A stretch of DNA of 5,865 nucleotides from Candidatus Omnitrophota bacterium (GTDB lineage Bacteria > Omnitrophota > Koll11 > Pluralincolimonadales > Pluralincolimonadaceae). The notes beneath the pieces are model-generated. The model was not told the origin of the DNA, did not search any database, and worked only from the letters and a program-made list of their open reading frames with translations. This document shows, one piece after another, positions 1 to 5,865 of this stretch. Positions within the stretch are counted from its first letter, which is position 1. Every line of letters begins with the position of its first letter. The stretch covers positions 1 through 5,865 of the forward strand of contig JAKLIT010000087.1 in assembly GCA_022709465.1 (NCBI GenBank). Direction: 5' to 3'. Position numbers and translations under genes: made by a program.

Positions 1-224
1 GCCTTGAGCAACCTGGGCAGCGGGCCGGGCGACTTATCGCACATTTCTATCGCTTCATCCGCCCTGTTCCTCTTCAGCGCGTATGATATCTCTCCCATGA
101 ATTTCCGGGTATTTATCCTTATCTTCCTGAAATACATGATCCTCTCGGCCATCACCGCGAAGGCTATGAAGGAGCACAGGAGTATCGGCACCATCATCGG
201 CCCTCCCTTTATCAACCATTCCAT
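1..224 (-). CDS. MotA/TolQ/ExbB-family proton channel protein, N-terminal part (3' end outside the window)
   Basis: I translated this by hand from the ATG at 224-222; it stays open for 74 full codons plus GC of an Ala codon to the window edge. The protein begins MEWLIKGGPMMVPILLCSF, has a hydrophobic segment at about residues 9-26 (first membrane helix), then E27-R28 and a basic amphipathic stretch (YFRKIRINTRKF), followed by a helical region with DEAIEMCDKSPGPLPRLLKA. The pattern GGP-M-x-P-I-L-hydrophobic-ERxxYF...ALxLC...PGPxxRLLKA is typical of the N-terminus of ExbB/TolQ-type inner-membrane proton channels, which with an ExbD/TolR partner couple the proton gradient to TonB or TolA. The conserved channel helices 2 and 3 lie outside the window, so ExbB cannot be told from TolQ. 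The start is well supported: GGAGGT lies 8 bases upstream, and the ATG follows the TPR gene's stop as TGA-C-ATG, implying translational coupling. An exbD/tolR gene probably follows. Confidence 0.88.
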   Translation of the reverse strand, partial: MEWLIKGGPMMVPILLCSFIAFAVMAERIMYFRKIRINTRKFMGEISYALKRNRADEAIEMCDKSPGPLPRLLK

Positions 225-225
225 G

Positions 226-2724
226 TCAATCTACCTCCAGGATTTTAACGGGAACGTTTTCTTTTATCCAGTCAAGCCTCTCCCTTGCGTATTTCGCCTC
301 GCCGCGTTTATTCGATGCGAGCTCCTCGTATATCTTCACCGCGTCTTTCCATCGCTGTTTTCCCTCGAACAGGGTCGCGGCGCGCAGCTGCGCCTTTCCC
401 GGCCACGGCGATATCTCCGGGTAAAGATACTTGACCTTAAGGTATTCCGGTATCGCCTGGTCCGTGTCGCCCGACTCCTCATAGCATTCCGCCATAAGGA
501 ACTGCGTCTCGGCGTTGAAGTTGCTCTGGGTATCGGTTATCGCCGCCTTGTATCTCTCTATAGCGGCGTTATAGAGGCCCCTCTCCTTGAGCATGTCCCC
601 TATCCTCCTGCTGGCTACCTTCTCGAACTGCGTGCCGGGGTATTTCTCGATTATGGTCTTAAGCTCCCTGGCGGCGTCATCTGCCCTCCCGCTCTCGGCG
701 AGTATATCGCCGATCCTCATAGTGCTCTCAACGGCCGACTTAGAGTCAGGGTATTTCTCGATCACGTACTCGAATTTCTTTATGGCGCCCTCGAGGTCGC
801 CGCCCTTATACAGCGAGAACGCAAGCCAGTACTCAGCCTCGTCAGATATCCTGCTCTCCTTCCCTTTCGCTGCGATAAACTCGAAATACGGCCTCGATTT
901 TGCGTACTGGCCGTCATTGTAATAATATTGCCCGAGCCAAAGCCTCACGTCGTCGGTAATGTCGGAGCTCGGGTATTTGTCTATATAGTTCTCGAATTTT
1001 GCTATAGCCGACTTTTCGTTCCCGAGCTGGTAATAGCACCACCCGGTCTCGTAAAGGCTCAGTCGCGCGTATTCCGACGAAGGGTACTCCTTAATGATCC
1101 TGTTGAAGAAAGCGATCGCCTCCTGGTATCTCTCGAGGTTGAACAGGCAGTTACCGGACTGGAAATACACTCCCGGCAGGCCCGCGCTCTTCGGGTGCGA
1201 AGATATGAACTTCTGGAATGAATCCAGTGCAAGCTGGTAATCCCCGTTCCTGAAATACGATACCCCGAGCTTCTGGAGCGCGTCCTCCTTGAACCTCGAG
1301 TTCGGGAAATTCCCTAGAAGGCTCTGGAATGCCAGCACGGCGCCCTCGTAATTGCCCTCGGCGGTCATCGCGATGCCTATCTGGTATTGAGCGTAGTCGC
1401 ACACGACCGAATCCCTATAGTCCTTCAGTATCTTGTCGTAGGATTCCCTCGCCTTGTCGTAATCCTTCATCTCGATGTAGATATCGCCGATGACTGAGAT
1501 AGAGCTCGCTTTTAGGTTCCTGTCGCCCGATATCCTGGTGCATTCCTCAAAACTCGATATCGACCGCTGCAGTTCCCGCTTCTTCAACAGGACCCAGCCC
1601 AGGTTGTAGTGGAACTGGTCCGCGATATCCGAGTCGGGGAACTTCTTTATCGCTTCATCGTATACGTCCTCCGCCTCGTCATATCGCCCGAGGTTGTAAA
1701 GGCAGTCGCCCTTCCAGAGGTATGCGTCGTCGAGGAAATACGAATTCCTGTATTTCAGTATTATCTCGTCATAACTTACCGAGGCCTGGCGGTAATCCTT
1801 CATTTGCGAATAACACTGCCCTATCCCGAAAATGACCGAATCCGCGAGTTCGCTGTCCGGGTAATCGTTCCTGAACGCCAGGAAACCCTCGAGCGCCTTT
1901 TTATATTCGCCTGCCCTGTGGTCCGACCAGGCCCTGCCGTAACGCGCGAAGGCGGCCCATACCGCCCTGGGGTTCATCTCAAGCGCCCTTGTATAATCCG
2001 ACGACGCTTCCTTGTACGCCTTGTTCTGGTAATCTATCTCGCCCATTAGGAAATAAGCGTCCGGTATCTTTTTTGACACCGTATATTCCTTAAGGAGCTT
2101 CGATAGGACCGATTTAGCCTCGGCGGGCTTGCCCGACATGAACAGCGAATCGGCGATCTTGTATTTTGCGTCGGCGGTCAGGTTGTCGTTGGGGTATTTC
2201 TTAATGAATTCCTCAAATGCCCCGACCGCGCTCCCGTATTCCTTCATATGGAAATAGCACCAGCCCCTTGAATAGGCCGATTGTTTCGCGCGGTCCGAGC
2301 CGGGATATGAGCTTATTACCTCGCCGTACCTGTTCAGCGACTGTTTGTAGTCCCTGCCGCTAAAATAGGCCTCCGCCGACCAGTATATCGCTTCCTCGTA
2401 AAACCTGTTCGCAGATGACGACGAGAGGACTATATCGAACTCGTTGACCGCCTGCGCGTATTTTCCCAGCGCTATATAGCAGCGGCCAAGCAGGAGGTGC
2501 GCCTCGTCGCGCCGCTCGTTCTGGGGATAATTCAGCAGGAACCTTTCGAGCTGTTCCTGCGAGATATCGTAGAATTCGTCTTCGAAGGCCTTTTTCGCCA
2601 GCACAAAATCGTCGCCAGCCGCAGGCGATGCCGGGCGCACTTCCGCCGCGACAACCGCCCCGGCTATGCCGCACAACGTAAATATAAGCATTATAAGGAA
2701 ATGGAGGAATGGTCTTCGTATCAT
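226..2724 (-). CDS. Exported tetratricopeptide (TPR) repeat protein, about 20 repeats, probable periplasmic scaffold
   Basis: This is an 832-residue protein with no catalytic motif. Residues 1-27 form a signal peptide: basic MIRRP, a hydrophobic core at about 8-25, and a likely signal peptidase I site after VAA at 25-27; no lipobox cysteine is seen at the cleavage point. From about residue 39 nearly to the C-terminus it consists of TPR units of the form A-x(3)-L/I-G-x-C/I-Y-x(3)-G/K-x-Y-x(2)-A-x(3)-F-x(3)-I-x(2)-YPxS, resembling YbgF/CpoB and BamD-type TPRs. The repeat-closing YP/FP positions (Y66, Y140, Y177, Y288, F362, F473, Y547, Y584, Y658, Y695, Y768) fall on a 37-residue grid. The gene starts 34 bases after the uvrA stop with no hairpin between, and ends one base before the channel gene's ATG. 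A weak AGGG (2733-2730) lies 5 bases upstream of the ATG. The later in-frame Met12 would lose the basic part of the signal. A role as periplasmic partner of a Tol/Ton-like energised complex is inferred from context; the binding partner is unknown. Confidence 0.9.
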   Translation of the reverse strand: MIRRPFLHFLIMLIFTLCGIAGAVVAAEVRPASPAAGDDFVLAKKAFEDEFYDISQEQLERFLLNYPQNERRDEAHLLLGRCYIALGKYAQAVNEFDIVLSSSSANRFYEEAIYWSAEAYFSGRDYKQSLNRYGEVISSYPGSDRAKQSAYSRGWCYFHMKEYGSAVGAFEEFIKKYPNDNLTADAKYKIADSLFMSGKPAEAKSVLSKLLKEYTVSKKIPDAYFLMGEIDYQNKAYKEASSDYTRALEMNPRAVWAAFARYGRAWSDHRAGEYKKALEGFLAFRNDYPDSELADSVIFGIGQCYSQMKDYRQASVSYDEIILKYRNSYFLDDAYLWKGDCLYNLGRYDEAEDVYDEAIKKFPDSDIADQFHYNLGWVLLKKRELQRSISSFEECTRISGDRNLKASSISVIGDIYIEMKDYDKARESYDKILKDYRDSVVCDYAQYQIGIAMTAEGNYEGAVLAFQSLLGNFPNSRFKEDALQKLGVSYFRNGDYQLALDSFQKFISSHPKSAGLPGVYFQSGNCLFNLERYQEAIAFFNRIIKEYPSSEYARLSLYETGWCYYQLGNEKSAIAKFENYIDKYPSSDITDDVRLWLGQYYYNDGQYAKSRPYFEFIAAKGKESRISDEAEYWLAFSLYKGGDLEGAIKKFEYVIEKYPDSKSAVESTMRIGDILAESGRADDAARELKTIIEKYPGTQFEKVASRRIGDMLKERGLYNAAIERYKAAITDTQSNFNAETQFLMAECYEESGDTDQAIPEYLKVKYLYPEISPWPGKAQLRAATLFEGKQRWKDAVKIYEELASNKRGEAKYARERLDWIKENVPVKILEVD
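233..238 (-). promoter_or_regulatory. Ribosome binding site of the ExbB/TolQ-family gene
   Basis: The minus strand reads GGAGGT here, a strong Shine-Dalgarno sequence 8 bases before the ATG at 224. It lies inside the last codons of the TPR gene (the Leu-Glu-Val of the C-terminal ILEVD), so translation of the channel gene is probably coupled to translation of the gene before it. It fixes the start of the channel gene. Confidence 0.85.
421..2529 (-). repeat. Phased 111-bp (37-residue) TPR-coding repeat array
   Basis: Residues 66-768 of the TPR protein hold 19 consecutive units. The closing-turn residue appears at 66, (103), 140, 177, 214, 251, 288, 325, 362, 399, 436, 473, 510, 547, 584, 621, 658, 695, 732 and 768, a constant step of 37 except a final step of 36. 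At the DNA level the plus strand shows the word gggtatttctcgat at 638 and again at 749, exactly 111 bases apart, with related gggta/ggg words at 971, 1082, 1193 and 1304. The units are well diverged in sequence, so this is an old protein repeat and not a recent tandem DNA expansion. Confidence 0.85.
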
Positions 2725-2758
2725 CGCAGCCCTAATATATCACGAAGGAACTCTTTCT

Positions 2759-5560
2759 TCAACCGTGAACTTCGCCCAACGCCCTCTTCAGGTATTCCCC
2801 GGTATACGACCTCTTGTTTCTTGCTATCTGCTCCGGGGTCCCCGACGCTACGAGCTCTCCACCCGCGTCGCCTCCTTCCGGCCCGAGGTCGATTATATGG
2901 TCGGCGGTCTTTATGACGTCCAGGTTATGTTCGATCACGAGAACGGTGTTGCCCTGGTCCACGAGCGCGTGCAGGACCTTAAGCAACTTGTCGACATCGG
3001 CAAAATGCAGCCCTGTAGTGGGTTCGTCGAGTATATAGAGCGTCCTTCCGGTTGAGCGCTTTGATAACTCCGTAGCCAGCTTTACCCTTTGCGCCTCGCC
3101 TCCCGAAAGTGTCGTCGCCGACTGCCCGAGCTCGACGTAACCGAGGCCGACTTCGTTGAGCACCCGTAGTTTCTCTCTTATGCCCGGTATGTTCCCGAAC
3201 AGCACGAGCGCGTCTTCTACCGTCATCTTCAGTACATCGCTTATCGAATATCCCTTATATTTCACGTCAAGCGTCTGTTCGTTGAACCTCGCGCCTTTGC
3301 AGACCTCGCAGGTCACGTAGACGTCGGGAAGGAAATGCATCTCCACCTTTATTACGCCGTCGCCGCTGCACGCTTCGCACCTGCCCCCCTTCACGTTGAA
3401 GCTGAACCTTCCGGGCCTGAAACCCCTAAGCTTCGCATCCTGCAGCCGGCTAAAGAGTTCCCGTATAGGTGCGAACATGCCCGTATAGGTGGCAGGATTC
3501 GACCTCGGCGTCCTCCCTATCGGCGACTGGTCGATGACTATAACCTTGTCTATGTTCTCTGTCCCGGTGATCCTGCGGTGCTTCCCGGGCTTCTCTTTCG
3601 CCTTATAGAATTTCTGCGCGAGCGCCCTGTAGAGTATCTCATCGACGAGCGTCGACTTGCCCGAACCGGATACGCCTGTCACGCATGCGAACACACCCAG
3701 CGGTATCCTGACATCTATATCCTTCAGGTTATGTTCCGTTGCACCTTTTATCTCGATGGCTTTCCCGCCTACCGGCGCACGCCTTTCGGATGCCGGCTTT
3801 ACCCCGGACTCGCCATTAAGGTATTTTGCGGTCAACGATTCCCTGCTCTTTAACAGCCCGTTCACGCTCCCGGAGAATACGATGCGCCCGCCGTGCTTTC
3901 CCGCGCCCGGCCCGAGGTCAACAACGTAGTCGGCGCTCCTTATGGTCGCCTCGTCATGTTCGACGACTACCAGCGTGTTACCGAGGTCTCGCAGTTTTTT
4001 TAAACTCTCCAACAATTTCCTGTTATCCTTCTGATGGAGGCCGATAGAAGGTTCGTCAAGCACATAGACTACGCCTACCAATCCCGACCCGATCTGCGTG
4101 GCAAGGCGTATTCGCTGCGATTCCCCTCCCGAAAGCGTAGCGCTTGCCCTGTCGAGCGTAAGGTAATCGAGGCCGACATCCGCCATAAACTTCAGCCTTG
4201 CCGTGATCTCTTTCAATGATTGCTTAGCGATAGCGGCGTCTTTCTCGCTGAGGCCCAAGCCACCGAAGAAATCAAGCGCCTGCCTGACCGAAAGCGAAAC
4301 CGCCTCATTTATCGGCTTTCCCCCGATAGTGAACGCGAGCGACTCCGGCCTCAGCCTCGCACCCTTGCATCTCGGGCACGGCAGCACCGACATGTATTTG
4401 TTTATCTCCGCCTTCAGGTATTCCGAATCCGTCTCCCTGAAGAGCCGCTCGAGCTGGTTTATGACGCCCTCGTACCTGCGCCCCCACACCTGAAGGTCGC
4501 TGCCGTACATAACGATCTTCTGCGTCTCTTTCCCGAGCTTATTGAACGGCGTCTCCGTGTCGAACCGGTAATGCCTCGCGACCTCCTTCAACAACCCCCT
4601 GTAATATAAAAGATACCCGCGCCCGCCGCGCTTCCACGGCTCTATCGCGTCTATAAGCGGCCTGGCCCTGTCCGGAACGACGAGGTCGGCGTCGATCTCG
4701 AGCTTCGTCCCAAGGCCGTTGCAATCGGGGCATGCGCCATACGGCGAATTGAACGAAAATGAGCGCGGGGACGGCTCCTCATAGCTTATGCCGCAATCGA
4801 CGCAGGCATACAGTTCGCTGAAGAGATGGTCCCTATCACCGTCGTTGATTATGACCGTGCCGGAGCCCGCCTTAAGCGCCGTCTCTATTGAGTCGGATAG
4901 CCTCCGCTTGATATCCGGGCCCATTACGAGCCGGTCTACGACTATCTCTATCGAATGCTTCTTGTCCTTCTCGGTAAGTTTCCCGGGCCCGTCCTCGAGT
5001 TCAATTATCTTTCCGTCCACCCTTACGCGCGTGAAGCCGTCTTTTCTTATTTCCCTGAAAAGTTCCTGGTACTCCCCCTTCCTTCCCCTTACCTTTGGCC
5101 CGAGGACAAGTATATGCCTGCCCTGCGGCATCTTTAATATCCTGTCGGTTATCTCCTGCGAAGATTGCCTCGTTATCTTCCTGCCGCATTTATAGCAGTG
5201 CGCGATGCCTATCCTCGCGTAAAGCACCCTTAGATAATCATATATCTCCGTCGTGGTCCCGACCGTCGAACGCGGGTTGGAGCCCGCGGTCTTCTGCTCG
5301 ATCGAGATAGCGGGGGACATCCCGTCTATGCTGTCGCAATCCGGCTTCTGCAGCTGTTCAAGGAACTGGCGGGCATAAGCGGACAGGCTGTCGATATACC
5401 TGCGCTGGCCTTCGGCATATATCGTGTCGAATGCGAGCGAGGATTTCCCTGATCCCGACAGCCCCGTAAATACTATGAATTTTCCGCGCGGCAGCTCGAG
5501 GTCGATATTCTTGAGGTTGTGGACCCTTGCTCCGCGTATTTTTATGGTACCTGTGTCCAT
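2759..5560 (-). CDS. uvrA: UvrABC excision nuclease subunit A (DNA-damage-sensing ABC ATPase)
   Basis: UvrA dimerises, scans DNA for helix distortion and loads UvrB in nucleotide excision repair, in the cytoplasm. It is full length: 933 residues from the ATG at 5560 against 940 in E. coli. With numbering from the upstream GTG at 5566 (two residues longer), the first ABC half has Walker A GLSGSGKS at 35-42, signature LSGGESQR at 478-485, Walker [10 protein letters not shown] at 499-507 and H-loop His537. The second half has GVSGSGKS at 631-638, LSGGEAQR at 820-827, TLYILDEPT at 842-850 and His880. Zinc-binding CxxC pairs are at 124/127, 255/258, 279/282, 397/400, 730/733 and 753/756. The last two flank the conserved [14 protein letters not shown] hairpin region. 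UvrB-binding and insertion domains fall between about 130 and 395. No key residue is missing. The ATG was preferred because AGGTGA at 5568-5563 lies just before it and the resulting N-terminus ([15 protein letters not shown]) lines up with E. coli MDKIEVRGARTHN. The TPR gene follows after 34 bases. I see no LexA-type operator upstream. Confidence 0.98.
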   Translation of the reverse strand: MDTGTIKIRGARVHNLKNIDLELPRGKFIVFTGLSGSGKSSLAFDTIYAEGQRRYIDSLSAYARQFLEQLQKPDCDSIDGMSPAISIEQKTAGSNPRSTVGTTTEIYDYLRVLYARIGIAHCYKCGRKITRQSSQEITDRILKMPQGRHILVLGPKVRGRKGEYQELFREIRKDGFTRVRVDGKIIELEDGPGKLTEKDKKHSIEIVVDRLVMGPDIKRRLSDSIETALKAGSGTVIINDGDRDHLFSELYACVDCGISYEEPSPRSFSFNSPYGACPDCNGLGTKLEIDADLVVPDRARPLIDAIEPWKRGGRGYLLYYRGLLKEVARHYRFDTETPFNKLGKETQKIVMYGSDLQVWGRRYEGVINQLERLFRETDSEYLKAEINKYMSVLPCPRCKGARLRPESLAFTIGGKPINEAVSLSVRQALDFFGGLGLSEKDAAIAKQSLKEITARLKFMADVGLDYLTLDRASATLSGGESQRIRLATQIGSGLVGVVYVLDEPSIGLHQKDNRKLLESLKKLRDLGNTLVVVEHDEATIRSADYVVDLGPGAGKHGGRIVFSGSVNGLLKSRESLTAKYLNGESGVKPASERRAPVGGKAIEIKGATEHNLKDIDVRIPLGVFACVTGVSGSGKSTLVDEILYRALAQKFYKAKEKPGKHRRITGTENIDKVIVIDQSPIGRTPRSNPATYTGMFAPIRELFSRLQDAKLRGFRPGRFSFNVKGGRCEACSGDGVIKVEMHFLPDVYVTCEVCKGARFNEQTLDVKYKGYSISDVLKMTVEDALVLFGNIPGIREKLRVLNEVGLGYVELGQSATTLSGGEAQRVKLATELSKRSTGRTLYILDEPTTGLHFADVDKLLKVLHALVDQGNTVLVIEHNLDVIKTADHIIDLGPEGGDAGGELVASGTPEQIARNKRSYTGEYLKRALGEVHG

Positions 5561-5562
5561 TT

Positions 5563-5568
5563 TCACCT
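5563..5568 (-). promoter_or_regulatory. Likely uvrA ribosome binding site overlapping an alternative GTG start
   Basis: The minus strand reads TTTAGGTGAAAATGGAC. AGGTGA pairs with the 3' end of 16S rRNA and sits 2 bases before the ATG at 5560, a workable distance for this downstream-shifted Shine-Dalgarno form. The GTG inside it (5566-5564) is an in-frame alternative start, but no Shine-Dalgarno sequence precedes that GTG, which favours the ATG. Confidence 0.6.
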
Positions 5569-5570
5569 AA

Positions 5571-5603
5571 ATAAGCAAGGCGGAGCAGTTCTGCTGCTCC
5601 GCC
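5571..5603 (-). terminator. Rho-independent terminator of the small basic-protein gene
   Basis: A perfect 10-bp inverted repeat, GGCGGAGCAG (5579-5588) and CTGCTCCGCC (5594-5603), encloses a 5-base loop. Read on the minus strand the stem is followed by TTGCTTATTT, a T-rich but interrupted tail. On the plus strand the stem is followed by GGTGCGTTAT, so termination of minus-strand transcripts is the natural reading. The stem is GC-rich and begins 32 bases past the small gene's TAA. A minor 5-bp hairpin (TGCGT/ACGCA, 5606-5618) lies just before it. The terminator ends 18 bases before the uvrA ATG, so uvrA must depend on readthrough or on a promoter I could not identify. Confidence 0.8.
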
Positions 5604-5635
5604 GGTGCGTTATACGCAAATAATGATGTTGGTGC

Positions 5636-5865
5636 TTACTTGCCGCCTCTCTTCATCTTCGCCTTCGACACGTCGCCCTGCTTGTCGATGAAGTAGAGAT
5701 AGCCCTTCTCTCTCTTGACGCCGACCTTGGCTACCTTCTTGGGCTTGCCGCCTTTGCTGCCGCCCCTAGCCATCTTCGCCATCGAGATGTCACCCTGTTT
5801 GTCGAGATAGTACAGATAACCCTTCTCTCTCTTGATACCGGCTTTAGCTACTTTCTGAGCCAATT
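5636..5865 (-). CDS. Small highly basic protein made of two near-identical 32-residue repeats (5' end probably outside the window)
   Basis: I do not recognise a named family or function. The reading frame is open to the window edge. A TTG at 5863 could be a start (75 residues), but there is no room to see a ribosome binding site, so the true start may lie upstream. The protein is two copies of K-V-A-K-x-G-I/V-KREKGYLY-(Y/F)-(L/I)-DKQGD-(I/V)-S-x-AKM-x-RGG, residues 4-35 and 43-74, joined by SKGGKPK. The copies match at 25 of 32 positions and most differences are conservative. Within the 75 residues I count 18 Lys and 4 Arg against 6 Asp/Glu (net about +16), with no Cys, no signal peptide and no membrane segment. 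GYLYYL-DKQGD-ISMAKM has the look of a beta-hairpin. Basic charge and small size would fit a nucleic-acid- or ribosome-associated protein, which is only inference. All three Ile codons are ATC, and Arg is mostly AGA, unlike the neighbouring genes. A strong terminator follows. Confidence 0.8.
   Translation of the reverse strand, partial: LAQKVAKAGIKREKGYLYYLDKQGDISMAKMARGGSKGGKPKKVAKVGVKREKGYLYFIDKQGDVSKAKMKRGGK
5642..5854 (-). repeat. Internal tandem duplication in the small basic-protein gene (2 x 96 bp, 117-bp period)
   Basis: The units lie at 5759-5854 (residues 4-35) and 5642-5737 (residues 43-74), separated by 21 bases encoding SKGGKPK. The DNA has diverged at many synonymous positions while the protein is 25/32 identical; the longest block I see shared is the 16-base cccttctctctcttga, over the KREKG codons. 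This points to an old duplication held by selection on the protein. Confidence 0.85.

Noticed and set aside
4..1221. A 405-codon open frame on the plus strand
   Set aside because: Over most of its length it is exactly codon-aligned antisense to the TPR gene. It stays open because that gene rarely uses TTA, CTA or TCA codons. Its translation is low-complexity Arg/Leu/Val-rich with no domain, it lacks a sensible ribosome binding site, and the minus-strand protein is clearly real.
421..2529. The 111-bp periodicity as a CRISPR-like or recent tandem DNA repeat
   Set aside because: Identity between units is low at the DNA level and the periodicity follows the protein's TPR units; there are no conserved direct repeats with unique spacers.
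2497..3055. Two overlapping plus-strand open frames across the uvrA/TPR junction
   Set aside because: They are antisense to well-supported genes on both sides of the junction and their translations show no recognisable feature.
4203..5310. Several plus-strand and alternative minus-strand frames of 60-135 codons inside uvrA
   Set aside because: All lie wholly within uvrA, whose motifs are intact across the region, and none has a recognisable domain or start signal.
5579..5603. The inverted repeat as an operator (for example an SOS/LexA box) for uvrA
   Set aside because: It matches neither CTGT-N8-ACAG nor the GAAC-N4-GTTC type. The GC-rich 10-bp perfect stem, short loop and T-rich minus-strand tail fit a terminator better.
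5609..5614. Minus-strand TATAAC as a -10 box for uvrA
   Set aside because: No acceptable -35 hexamer is found 16-18 bases upstream (AGCACC, AAGCAC, TAAGCA), and transcription would start inside the terminator stem.

Overview
The window is a piece of a bacterial chromosome in which every supported gene is on the minus strand. Reading in the direction of transcription (high to low coordinates) there is a small, very basic protein with two near-identical halves (5' end at or beyond the window edge), a rho-independent terminator, the excision-repair ATPase gene uvrA, a very long exported TPR-repeat protein, and the first 74 codons of an ExbB/TolQ/MotA-family proton-channel gene that runs off the low-coordinate edge. 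Coding density is very high. The only gaps are 75 bases upstream of uvrA (holding the terminator and the uvrA ribosome binding site), 34 bases between uvrA and the TPR gene, and 1 base between the TPR gene and the channel gene. No stretch over 300 bases is without a gene.

Organism: a Gram-negative (diderm) bacterium is implied by a secreted TPR protein translationally coupled to an ExbB/TolQ-type channel. The combination of moderate GC content (about 50-55% by eye), heavy use of ATA for Ile and AGG for Arg, and the small KREKGYLYF-type protein suggests an uncultured lineage such as Omnitrophota or a neighbouring candidate phylum. That placement is inference and could be wrong.

How the genes fit together: uvrA, the TPR gene and the channel gene are spaced like one transcription unit. 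UvrA is a cytoplasmic DNA-damage sensor. The other two look like the start of a Tol-Pal/ExbB-ExbD-TonB-like envelope energy-transduction cluster, with the TPR protein as a periplasmic scaffold, broadly comparable to the TPR protein CpoB/YbgF next to tolQRAB-pal. A functional connection between repair and envelope genes is not shown; co-transcription is the simplest reading.

I see no mobile element, CRISPR array, RNA gene or defence system. The most unusual items are the duplicated basic small protein with codon use unlike its neighbours, the strong hairpin placed only 18 bases before the uvrA start, and the TPR array that keeps an unbroken 37-residue (111-bp) register through about 18 repeats.
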